From NCBI RefSeq assembly GCF_014197035.1, contig NZ_JACIEU010000009.1, positions 1-64,000 on the forward strand: a stretch of DNA of 64,000 bases, written 5' to 3'. The DNA comes from Sphingobium scionense. GTDB lineage: Bacteria > Pseudomonadota > Alphaproteobacteria > Sphingomonadales > Sphingomonadaceae. Of the stretch, positions 8,586 to 16,430 are shown in pieces. The first letter of the stretch is position 1; each line of letters begins with the position of its first letter. The notes beneath the pieces are model-generated. The model was not told the DNA's origin, searched no databases, and was given only the letters and a program-made list of their open reading frames with translations. A program made the translations under genes and the position numbers.

Positions 8586-9811
8586 GGTGGGTTCAACGGG
8601 TGGCGACAACACTTTAATCTTTTGAGGAAGATGGAGTGTCGCGATGAAGCAGCGTCGTCGGATCTATTACACGGCCAGCCAGCGAGCGGAGATATGGGAC
8701 CGCTGGCAGCGCGGGGAATCGATGAGTTCGATCGGGCGACGGTTTGATCGAGGGGCATCGTCGGTATTTTCGGTGATTTCGCCGACCGGCGGTATTAGGC
8801 CGGCCGATCGCAAGCGTGGCCGCCTTGCGCTGAGCCTTGCCGAGCGGGAGGAGATATCGCGGGGCCTGAGCGTGAGCGAACCCTTGCGTGCGATAGCACG
8901 GCGACTGGGCCGCGCGCCTTCGACGATCAGTCGTGAAGTCAGGCGTAACGGCGGCCTTGCACGGTATCGGGCGACCGCGTCCGATCAGGCAGCATGGGAC
9001 CGTGCCTTGCGACCCAAGTCCTGCAAGCTGGCTTGTTCGCCGCCACTGGCCCGGGCAGTATCGGCCAAGCTGCGCCGCAAATGGTCACCGGAACAGATTG
9101 CGGGGTGGCTCAGGCGCAGCTTTCCCGAGGAGCCGCACAGGTAGGTGTCACACGAGACTATCTACAAAAGCCTGTACATACAGGCGCGCGGGGTTCTGAA
9201 GAAGGAACTGCTGGAGCATCTGCGCGCCCGGCGCACCATCCGCCGGTCCCGGCACGCCAGCCTCAAGCGCCATGGGCTGGGCCAGATCAAGGATGCTGTG
9301 TCGATCAGCGAACGCCCCGCCTGTGTCGAGGACCGCGCCATTCCCGGCCACTGGGAAGGCGATCTGATCGGCGGCACGAAGAACAGCTACATCGCAACGC
9401 TGGTCGAACGGCATTCGCGCTATGTGATGCTGGTCAAGGTCGCCAACAAGGATACAAGGAGCGTCGTGTCGGCGCTGATCAGGCAGACGCAGCGCCTGCC
9501 GCGCGAACTGTACAAGTCGCTCACCTGGGATCGCGGCAAGGAACTGGCCGACCATTCCCGCCTCACACTGGCTACCGATGTCGAAGTCTATTTCTGCGAT
9601 CCGCAATCGCCCTGGCAGCGCGGCTCCAACGAAAACACCAATCGCCTGCTGCGGCAATATTTCCCCAGAGGAACAGATCTGTCGTTATACAGCCAGGCCC
9701 AGCTGAGTGCCGTTGCCCGGCAACTCAACGAACGGCCAAGGAAAACGCTCGAATACCAAACACCCGCAGAGCGTTTCCAAGCCTGCGTTGCCGCCACCCG
9801 TTGAACCCACC
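8586..9811 (+). mobile_element. IS30-family insertion sequence, complete but with a broken transposase
   Basis: The left inverted repeat at 8586-8610 (starting GGTGGGTTCAACGGGTGGCG) and the right at 9787-9811 match over 25 bases with one mismatch. Both are flanked by AC, consistent with the 2-3-base target duplication of IS30 elements. The element is 1226 bp and carries one transposase reading frame interrupted by a stop codon. Confidence 0.85.
8644..9804 (+). pseudogene. IS30-family transposase interrupted by an in-frame TAG
   Basis: The N-terminal half (8644-9144) holds two helix-turn-helix segments, including RAIARRLGRAPSTISREVRR, typical of IS30. The C-terminal half (9145-9804) holds the DDE integrase core: GHWEGDLIGGTKN, then SLTWDRGKELADH, then SPWQRGSNENTNRLLRQYF. 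The halves are in the same frame and separated only by TAG at 9142-9144, where relatives usually read a sense codon before VSHETIYK. One base change, such as CAG to TAG, would explain it. The stop of the second half lies inside the right inverted repeat. The element is probably non-autonomous. Confidence 0.85.
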
Positions 9812-9883
9812 ACGGCTAACGACCATTCACAGACGATTTACCTGACCTGCTTATAGTGGCAGCCCGACAGTTAGGAGTTCTCG

Positions 9884-10066
9884 ATGGGATACTCGAAAGA
9901 AGAGTGGGTGCAGTTTGCTGAGAACCGTCGGCGCGATGCTGGCAGAACATATAATGACGGGGACGAATTTGAAGGCGTCGGCGCAGTCTGCGTAAATTGC
10001 GGCGCACCTGTTGGTAGCGATGGGCAGATTGGCGAGGATGCTGCCATCTGCGCCGCTTGTGATTGA
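9884..10066 (+). CDS. Small zinc-ribbon-like protein
   Basis: A 60-residue acidic protein preceded by an AGGAG ribosome-binding site at about 9872. Its C-terminal half has two Cys-x-x-Cys pairs (VNCGAP with the preceding Cys, and CAACD at the end), which would bind one zinc ion. The N-terminus (MGYSKEEWVQFAENRR) is helical. I do not recognise the family. It sits just right of the IS30 element. Confidence 0.55.
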   Translation: MGYSKEEWVQFAENRRRDAGRTYNDGDEFEGVGAVCVNCGAPVGSDGQIGEDAAICAACD

Positions 10067-10096
10067 AAATGACAAGAAGCGGACATGTTCCCAGTT

Positions 10097-10222
10097 CCTC
10101 CCCAAGCTTGCTTGGGGAGGTGGCAGCGCGGAGCGCTGACGGAGGGGAAATGGCGCAAGCGCAACGCTATTGCCCCTCCACCGCCTTCGGCGGTCCCCCT
10201 CCCCAAGCGAGCTTGGGGAGGA
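10097..10222. repeat. Composite REP-like palindrome
   Basis: Two near-identical hairpins bracket about 75 bases: CCTCCCCAAGCTTGCTTGGGGAGG at 10097-10120 (24 bases, given here as arms CCTCCCCAAGC and GCTTGGGGAGG), and a matching pair at about 10198-10221. Between them are further short palindromes (CGCGGAGCGC, CCGCCTTCGGCGG). More repeat units, CCCCAGCGAAGGCTGGGG and GCCAGCCTTCGCTGGC, follow at about 10257-10360. The stretch 10067-10416 has no credible gene. Confidence 0.6.
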
Positions 10223-10416
10223 TTTCGGACAGTCCCCTAACCACCCAACTCCGTCACCCCAGCGAAGGCTGGGGGCTCAGGCGGTGGTAGAAGGAGGGCG
10301 GACCGTCTCGCTATCCGTTGACGTGGCGTGCATCTGCCTGAGATGCCAGCCTTCGCTGGCATGACGAGATTTGCCAGCCGCTGACCACCCCTATTCATCG
10401 CTCCGCCGAGGACGCG

Positions 10417-11517
10417 CTATTCCTCGGTTCTGAACAGCACTGTCTCGCCGAGCAGCAGGAAGAGGAGGAAGGGCGCCCAGGCGGCGAGGATGGGCGGGTA
10501 GGCGCCCAGATTGCCCATGGCGAGCGAGAAATTGTCGGCGACGAAATAGGCAAAGCCCAGCGCCATGCCCATCACCGCGCGCAGGAAGAGCTGGCCCGAG
10601 CGTGCGAGGCCGAAGGCGGCGACCGACCCTAGGATCGGCATCAATACGGCCGAGAGCGGCCCGGACAGCTTGTGCCACAGGCTGCCTTCCAGTTCGGCGG
10701 TCGGCCGCCCGGCATCGTGCAGGTCGCCGATCGCCGCCTGCAACTCGCTGAAGGTCAGCGCGTCGGGATCGACCTTGGCCAGAGTGAACTGGTCGGGACG
10801 GATATCGCTGCCGAAGCGGACGGTGCCGACATTCTGGAGCGTGCCGCGGGCGACGTCGAACTGGCGTGCGCCTTCCAGCACCCAGCTTTTGCTGGCGGCG
10901 TCATAATGGCCTTTGGGCGCGGTGATGATGGTGGTGAGGCTGTTGTTGATGCGGTTGAAGATCTCGACCTTGCGCAACTGCACGTTGGTGCCATGGCCCG
11001 CGACGATCGCCGCGGTGACGAGATTGTTGCCGTCGCGCACCCAGGGATTGGTCTTGATGCCGCTGTCGGCCGGGACCGGGCCGAAATCGACCGCCTGCCA
11101 TGCGCTGAGCATCGCCGTCGAGCGCGCGACGATCCGTTCGTTGAAGGCGTAGCTGAGCAGCGCGACGCCGAAGGCCGCGGCGACCAGCGGGGCGAGGATC
11201 TGCTGGGCGGAAAGGCCCGCCGCCTTCATCGCGATGATCTCGCTATTCTGGTTCAGCGTCGCCAGCATGATGAGCGTGCCGAGCAGCACCGAAAAGGGCA
11301 GGAAGCGGGCGACGATCTGGGGGGCGCGCAGGCCGACATAATGCCAGAGCTGGGCGTCGCCATTGCCCGGATAGGCCAGGATGTCGCCCGAATTGCCGAG
11401 CAGGTCGAGCATCTGGAGCACGACCACCAACATCGCAAGCACCGCTAGGGTGCGGGTCAGGAACAGGCGGACCATGTACCAGCCGACCTGGCGCGAGGGG
11501 AAGAAATCGAACTGCAT
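10417..11517 (-). CDS. lptG: LPS export permease LptG
   Basis: A 366-residue inner-membrane protein of the YjgP/YjgQ family. With LptF and the LptB ATPase it extracts lipopolysaccharide from the inner membrane and feeds it to LptC and the periplasmic bridge. Hydrophobic segments lie near residues 15-40, 60-85, 100-125 and three more in the last 90 residues. The middle, about 130-270, is the periplasmic jellyroll domain. The motif NQNSEIIAMKAAGLS is the coupling helix that contacts LptB. It starts 4 bases after lptF ends, so the two form an operon. Sphingomonads that carry these genes may export glycosphingolipid rather than classical LPS. Confidence 0.9.
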   Translation of the reverse strand: MQFDFFPSRQVGWYMVRLFLTRTLAVLAMLVVVLQMLDLLGNSGDILAYPGNGDAQLWHYVGLRAPQIVARFLPFSVLLGTLIMLATLNQNSEIIAMKAAGLSAQQILAPLVAAAFGVALLSYAFNERIVARSTAMLSAWQAVDFGPVPADSGIKTNPWVRDGNNLVTAAIVAGHGTNVQLRKVEIFNRINNSLTTIITAPKGHYDAASKSWVLEGARQFDVARGTLQNVGTVRFGSDIRPDQFTLAKVDPDALTFSELQAAIGDLHDAGRPTAELEGSLWHKLSGPLSAVLMPILGSVAAFGLARSGQLFLRAVMGMALGFAYFVADNFSLAMGNLGAYPPILAAWAPFLLFLLLGETVLFRTEE

Positions 11518-11521
11518 GGGG

Positions 11522-12733
11522 TCAGGCTGCTCCCTTGGCGGGCTCGCCGCGTCGCGTCACGAAGCGCAACAGGCGGCCGATCTGCTTGCCGAGCTTGGCG
11601 AAGGCATATTCCAGCGCGGCGATCGGCTGGCCGCCGGGGCGATGGGCGATGACATGATACATCCAGAAGATCAGGCCGGAGGCCAGCACGAACGGCGCCC
11701 ACAGCGCGATGATCGGGTCGACCTTGCCCAGCGAGCCGATGCTTTCGCCATATTGGTTGATCTTGTGATAGGTCACGATGAAGACGATCGAGAGGAACAC
11801 GCCGAGCGCCGAGGTCGAGCGCTTGGGCGGGATCGCGAAGGCGAGCGCCGCCATCGGCAGCAGCATCATCATGACCACTTCGACCATGCGGAAATGGAAG
11901 TTGGAGCGGACCTCGTTGCGCAGCTTGGTGGGCGTGGCGGGATCGCGCCCCATCGAGAAGAGTTCGGGCAGGGTCTTTTCCCGATCGACGTCGCGGCCAC
12001 GGAAATTCTCGATCTGCGGCAGGTCTATCGGCAGGTCGTGGCTGGAGAAGGAGAGGATGCGCGGCGTCTTGTACTTGGGTGCGTCGTTCACCAGAACGCC
12101 GTCGCGCAGGCGGAAGATGATGGTGTCGGGATCGTCGGTGGCAAGGAAGGCGCCCTGTGCGGCGGTGACCGCGACCGACTGGCCATCCTTGCCGACGGCG
12201 CGCACGAAGATGCCGCGCAGGTTGCGTCCTTCGTCCAGGCTGCGTTCGATGCGCAGCGTCATGCGCTTGCCCAGGTTGGTGAACTCGCCGACCTTGATCG
12301 ATGCGCCGAGCGCGCCCGAACGCAGTTCGAAGCGCAGCGCTTCATAGGCATGCCGGGAAAGCGGCTGGACCCAGCCGACGATGCCGAGGTTGAGCAGGGC
12401 AAGGGCGAAGGCGAACATGTAGGGGACGCGCAGCAGCCGGCCATAGGACAGGCCGACGGCACGCATCACGTCGAGTTCGGAGGAGGTGGCAAGCTTGCGG
12501 AAGGCGAGCAGGATGCCGAGCATCAGCCCGATCGGAATGCCGAGCGAGAGATATTCGGGCAGCATATTGGCGAGCATGCGCCACACGACGCTGACGGGGC
12601 CGCCTTCGGCCGCGACAAAATCGAACAGGCTCAACATCTTGTCGAGCACCAGCAGCATCGCGGCGATCACCAGCGTGCCGAGAAGCGGCAGGGCGATCAG
12701 GCGGGCGAGATATCGGTCGATGGCGGTCAGCAT
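11522..12733 (-). CDS. lptF: LPS export permease LptF
   Basis: A 403-residue protein from ATG 12733. Earlier in-frame starts (12754 and 12841) add residues that do not look like LptF. The N-terminus MLTAIDRYLARLIALPLLGT is the family start, followed by six predicted membrane helices around a periplasmic domain. The coupling-helix motif is SSELDVMRAVGLS. It is upstream of lptG in the same operon and would form the LptB2FG exporter. The LptB ATPase gene is not in the window. Confidence 0.9.
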   Translation of the reverse strand: MLTAIDRYLARLIALPLLGTLVIAAMLLVLDKMLSLFDFVAAEGGPVSVVWRMLANMLPEYLSLGIPIGLMLGILLAFRKLATSSELDVMRAVGLSYGRLLRVPYMFAFALALLNLGIVGWVQPLSRHAYEALRFELRSGALGASIKVGEFTNLGKRMTLRIERSLDEGRNLRGIFVRAVGKDGQSVAVTAAQGAFLATDDPDTIIFRLRDGVLVNDAPKYKTPRILSFSSHDLPIDLPQIENFRGRDVDREKTLPELFSMGRDPATPTKLRNEVRSNFHFRMVEVVMMMLLPMAALAFAIPPKRSTSALGVFLSIVFIVTYHKINQYGESIGSLGKVDPIIALWAPFVLASGLIFWMYHVIAHRPGGQPIAALEYAFAKLGKQIGRLLRFVTRRGEPAKGAA

Positions 12734-12876
12734 TTCTCTATGTCGTCGTCCCATCACCATGTTTTGGCCGCAAACCCCGCCCATATGCGAGTCAGCTAAT
12801 AAAAGAGTCGCGGGGCGAACAGGGGCTCGCCGCTCGAACATATCGGGCGGCTATAGCTTCCAGGAGTCTGATGGTC

Positions 12877-13365
12877 ATGTTGAAAGTTGCAGTGGGTCTG
12901 ATGCCGGTGGCGGTCCTGTTGGCCGCAACGCCTGCCATGGCCCATGGTCAGGAAATCACGAACGATCTGTCCCGTTGTGCCGCATCGGCCAAGGGGCCGG
13001 CGGTGCTGGTCGATGTGCGCGGCTTTGCCGAGGCGACCGGCCGCGTGCGCCTGCAATCCTATCACGCCACCAGGGCGAGCTGGCTGACCAAGGGTGAGTG
13101 GCTCTATCGGATCGACAATGTCGTCCGTCCGTCCGACGGCGCCATGCGGTTCTGCATGCCGGTGCCCGAAGCGGGCAAATATGGCATTGCGGTGCGCCAT
13201 GATCGGGACGGCAACGGCAAGACCGACATTTCGCGGGACGGCGGCGGCTTTTCCAACAACCCGTCGATCAGCATCTTCAATCTGGGCAAGCCATCGGTCG
13301 ACAAGGCCGCCTTCTATGCTGGACCGGGTGTGACCCGGATCACCATCAACCTCAAATATATGTAA
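12877..13365 (+). CDS. Secreted DUF2141-family protein
   Basis: A 162-residue protein with a signal peptide (MLKVAVGLMPVAVLLAATPAMAHG). An alternative ATG lies two codons upstream at 12871. The mature part has a DUF2141-like beta pattern with the hallmark VRHDRDGNGKTD, a calcium-binding-like Asp-rich loop, then GGGFSNNP. It is divergent from lptF and lies 7 bases before a lipid kinase gene. Its biochemical role is unknown. Confidence 0.8.
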   Translation: MLKVAVGLMPVAVLLAATPAMAHGQEITNDLSRCAASAKGPAVLVDVRGFAEATGRVRLQSYHATRASWLTKGEWLYRIDNVVRPSDGAMRFCMPVPEAGKYGIAVRHDRDGNGKTDISRDGGGFSNNPSISIFNLGKPSVDKAAFYAGPGVTRITINLKYM

Positions 13366-13372
13366 GGTCGTC

Positions 13373-14338
13373 ATGGTCCGCGTCGCGCTCCTGTCCAATC
13401 CCAAGTCCACGGGCAACCGGCAAACTTTGCCGCGCGTGCGCAGCTTTTGTGCCAACAACCCGGACATCTTCCATTATGAGGTCGAGCATGCCGACCAGAT
13501 CGGCCGCGCTCTGCAGACGATCGCGCGGGTCGATCCGGCGGTCATCGTCATCAATGGCGGCGACGGGACGGTTCAGGCGGCGCTGACCGAACTCTATCAG
13601 GGCGAGCATTTTTGCGGTCGGGTGCCGCCGATCGCGGTGCTGCCCAATGGCAAGACCAACCTGATTGCACTGGACCTCGGCATCCATGGCGACCCGATCA
13701 AGGCGCTGGAGCGCATCGTCGAGATCGCCAAGTCGGGGCTGGGCGACCATGTCGTGCAGCGCGAGCTGATCGCGCTGACCGACGGGCAGACGACCCGTCC
13801 GGTGCTGGGCATGTTCTTAGGGGGAGCGGGCCTGGCCGACTATATCCTCTATTGCCGGGACAAGATCTATCCGCTGGGCCTGTCCAACGGGTTCAGCCAT
13901 TTCCTGACCGCGCTCGCCGTGCTGGCGTCGCTGGTTTTCGGTATTCGTGCCCGATTCCTGCCACAATCCAGCCACCCGGTCAGCATTTCGCTGATGCGCG
14001 AGGGGCAGTTGGCGGGGCGCTTCTCGGTCCTGATCGTGACCACGCTGGAGCGATTGCTGCTGGGCGTCGATCCGGGTGACAGCCGCCGCGGCAACATGAA
14101 GTTGATGGCGGTCGACCAGAGCGTGTCGGCGCTGCTGCGCCTGGTGTGGGCCAGCGTCTTCGGGCGCATGGGCAAGCAGCAGATGCAGGGCATCCATCTG
14201 GAACAGGGCGACACGATCCGTATCGAAGGCGCGCAGAGCAGCGTGATCCTGGACGGCGAAATCTTCCGCGCGTCGGAAGGCAAGCCGATCCTGCTGCGCT
14301 CGACCGAGCCGGTGCCCTTCCTGCGCCTGGCCGCCTGA
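13373..14338 (+). CDS. Diacylglycerol kinase-like lipid kinase (first copy)
   Basis: A 321-residue protein of the diacylglycerol/sphingosine kinase catalytic fold. The nucleotide-binding GGDGT is at residues 62-66, followed by PPIAVLPNGKTNLIALDLG, matching the family block with Asn/Lys where many have GTAN. The C-terminal half is the beta-rich lid. It probably phosphorylates a lipid such as diacylglycerol or ceramide at the inner membrane. It follows the DUF2141 gene by 7 bases and is convergent with a second kinase. Confidence 0.8.
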   Translation: MVRVALLSNPKSTGNRQTLPRVRSFCANNPDIFHYEVEHADQIGRALQTIARVDPAVIVINGGDGTVQAALTELYQGEHFCGRVPPIAVLPNGKTNLIALDLGIHGDPIKALERIVEIAKSGLGDHVVQRELIALTDGQTTRPVLGMFLGGAGLADYILYCRDKIYPLGLSNGFSHFLTALAVLASLVFGIRARFLPQSSHPVSISLMREGQLAGRFSVLIVTTLERLLLGVDPGDSRRGNMKLMAVDQSVSALLRLVWASVFGRMGKQQMQGIHLEQGDTIRIEGAQSSVILDGEIFRASEGKPILLRSTEPVPFLRLAA

Positions 14339-14405
14339 GATCGGCTGAGCGGCGGGGCACATTCGGCGCCTGCTGAATGGACGGGATGGGTGGTTTCCTA
14401 CCATG

Positions 14406-14427
14406 CCCCTCCCGTCTACGGGAGGGG
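14406..14427. terminator. Hairpin between convergent lipid kinase genes
   Basis: CCCCTCCCG at 14406-14414 and CGGGAGGGG at 14419-14427 are perfect 9-base arms around a TCTA loop. A G-run follows on the plus strand. It is a candidate bidirectional terminator and resembles a repeat element. Confidence 0.5.
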
Positions 14428-14480
14428 GGGAACAGTCTGCAACTGGTCGCTTCCCGACCATCCGGACTGGCCCTCGCCGC

Positions 14481-15374
14481 CTAGTCGCGCGGGACCGCTA
14501 CATCGACGGCGCCGGCGGCGATCTTTACCGTGACGGGGGTTTTTGCCAGCACTTCGCCGTCGATCGATATCTTCTGGGGCGGGTGGCAGGCCAGCTTGAA
14601 CTGGCGGCCGTGAAATTCCTCCGTATGAGCGTTGCGGTCGCGCAGCTTCACGAATTTGGCGTACCAGTCCCAGGCGAGGCGCGGCTTGGAGCGGCCGACG
14701 ACGGCCTGGATCACGATCTCGCCGGTATCGACGGCGGCATGATCCGATAGCTCGACTCCGCCATGATAGGGGCCGTTGAGAATGCGCACCTCGGTCGACC
14801 ACATCCGTCTTTCCTTGACCCCGTCGTCGATGGTCAGGCGAAAGGCGCGGAAGCCGACCGAGCATTTCACCGCCCAGAGCAGGTAGCCGATGCGGCCGAG
14901 GTAGCGCTTGAGCTTGTGGGGCACGGTCTGGCCGATCATCGGCGACAGGCCCAATGAGGCGGCATTCACGAAATAGTCGCGGTCGATCATGCCGAGGTCC
15001 ACGCGGCGGCGCTGGCCGGTGGCGATGGCTTGGACCGCGCCGTCGAGGTCGAGCGGCAGGCCCAATGTGCGGGCGAAGCTGTTGGCGGTGCCGAGCGGCA
15101 GCACGCCGAACACGCAATCCTTGCCGACCAGTTCGTCGACGGTGCCCGACATTGATCCGTCGCCACCGCCGACGATGACCATCGGCGCGCCGCTCTCCAC
15201 CGCCTGGCGGACGGTGGCGGCCATCTGCTCGGGGTCGTCGACCGCATGGGCGGCGATCAACTCGATGCCGGCCGCTTCCAGTTTTGCCTTTGCCTGATCG
15301 AAATTGTCCTGGCCGCGTCGGCTATGGGCGTTGACGACGAGGATCGCCTGCCGGGGGAGCGCTTTCGTTTCCAT
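14481..15374 (-). CDS. Diacylglycerol kinase-like lipid kinase (second copy, YegS-type)
   Basis: A 297-residue lipid kinase from ATG 15374. The open frame runs upstream to 16226, but that part is the antisense of the metallophosphoesterase gene. GGDGS is at residues 70-74, followed by VFGVLPLGTANSFARTLGLP, the usual GTxNDFA-like block. The C-terminus has the conserved ISIDGEVL lid motif. It is divergent from the metallophosphoesterase (69-base gap) and convergent with the other kinase. Two such kinases in 2 kb suggests distinct lipid substrates. Confidence 0.85.
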   Translation of the reverse strand: METKALPRQAILVVNAHSRRGQDNFDQAKAKLEAAGIELIAAHAVDDPEQMAATVRQAVESGAPMVIVGGGDGSMSGTVDELVGKDCVFGVLPLGTANSFARTLGLPLDLDGAVQAIATGQRRRVDLGMIDRDYFVNAASLGLSPMIGQTVPHKLKRYLGRIGYLLWAVKCSVGFRAFRLTIDDGVKERRMWSTEVRILNGPYHGGVELSDHAAVDTGEIVIQAVVGRSKPRLAWDWYAKFVKLRDRNAHTEEFHGRQFKLACHPPQKISIDGEVLAKTPVTVKIAAGAVDVAVPRD

Positions 15375-15443
15375 GCCGCAATAACACCGCGCAACGATTT
15401 CGGGTCCATCGGAAACGAACGGCCATGGATTCGTTAGTGGCGA

Positions 15444-16322
15444 ATGGCCCGTATCGCCCATCTGTCCGACATTCATTTCGGCGCGCATGATCCACGCATC
15501 GTCGACGCCGCCACCGCATGGCTGGAGGCGCGTCGGCCCGACCTGGTCGTCATCAGCGGCGACCTGACCCAGCGTGCGCGGGTGGAGCAGTTCAGGGCGG
15601 CGGCGGCCTGGCTCAATCGCCTGCGCGCGGCGGGGCTGAAGATATTGGTGATCCCCGGCAATCATGACGTGCCGCTGTTCGACCTGGTGCGGCGCTTCGC
15701 CCGGCCGCTGGCGCGCTACAAACGCTATATCAGCCGCGATCTCTGTCCCTTCTACGAGGATGATGAGGTCGCGATGCTGGGGCTCAACACCGCCCGGTCG
15801 CTGACGATCAAGGACGGGCGGATCAACCATGGCCAGATGGACCGGCTGCGCGAGAGTTTCGCGCGGATCGCGGCGGCCAAGACCCGTATCCTGGTGACCC
15901 ATCATCCGCTGTTCGCCATGCCGATCGGCCGGGGCGGGGAGTTGAGCGAGGCGGTGGGGCGGCATGAGGATGCGGTGCAGGCGGCGTGCGAGGCCGGGGT
16001 GCATGTCGCGCTGGCCGGGCATTTTCATCGTACCTATGCTCAAGCCGCGCAGAAGATGGTGGCGCATAGCGGCGGGGCGCTGGTGATCCAGGCGGGGACG
16101 GCGACATCGACCCGGCTGCGCAATGCCGAGCCGCAAAGCTTCAACTGGCTGCATGTCCGGCGCAACAATGCGATCGAACTGCAGGTGATCGTGTGGGACG
16201 GCAATGCCTTTCGCCGGGCGAGCCATGTCGACTATGTGCGGGAAGGCGAGGCATGGACGGGACGGGATGTGATCGACCCGCCGACGGTCGGCAGCGTGGC
16301 TATGCTACAAGGCGTGCGCTGA
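15444..16322 (+). CDS. Calcineurin-like metallophosphoesterase
   Basis: A 292-residue dinuclear metallophosphoesterase. All blocks are visible: DIH (Asp9, His11), GDLT, GNHD, THHP and GHFH. The set resembles the CpdA/3',5'-cyclic nucleotide phosphodiesterase and DNA-repair exonuclease-like group. It has no signal peptide, so it acts in the cytoplasm. The divergent lipid kinase could mean a substrate in phospholipid headgroup metabolism, but this is speculative. Confidence 0.85.
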   Translation: MARIAHLSDIHFGAHDPRIVDAATAWLEARRPDLVVISGDLTQRARVEQFRAAAAWLNRLRAAGLKILVIPGNHDVPLFDLVRRFARPLARYKRYISRDLCPFYEDDEVAMLGLNTARSLTIKDGRINHGQMDRLRESFARIAAAKTRILVTHHPLFAMPIGRGGELSEAVGRHEDAVQAACEAGVHVALAGHFHRTYAQAAQKMVAHSGGALVIQAGTATSTRLRNAEPQSFNWLHVRRNNAIELQVIVWDGNAFRRASHVDYVREGEAWTGRDVIDPPTVGSVAMLQGVR

Positions 16323-16430
16323 GGCAGAAGCCTTCGATCGGTCGCAATTCCCATAAAAAACAATGATTCATGTTGCATCCGCGTAGCGATTGACCAAAGG
16401 CGATGGGCTTGCAGACCCGGGGAGTGTCAG

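Noticed and set aside
11381..12799. A 472-codon plus-strand frame
   Set aside because: Antisense to lptF and lptG; His/Asp/Gln-rich shadow without domains.
15375..16226. Upstream extension of the second lipid kinase
   Set aside because: This part is antisense to the metallophosphoesterase, whose motifs are all intact. The kinase starts well at 15374.
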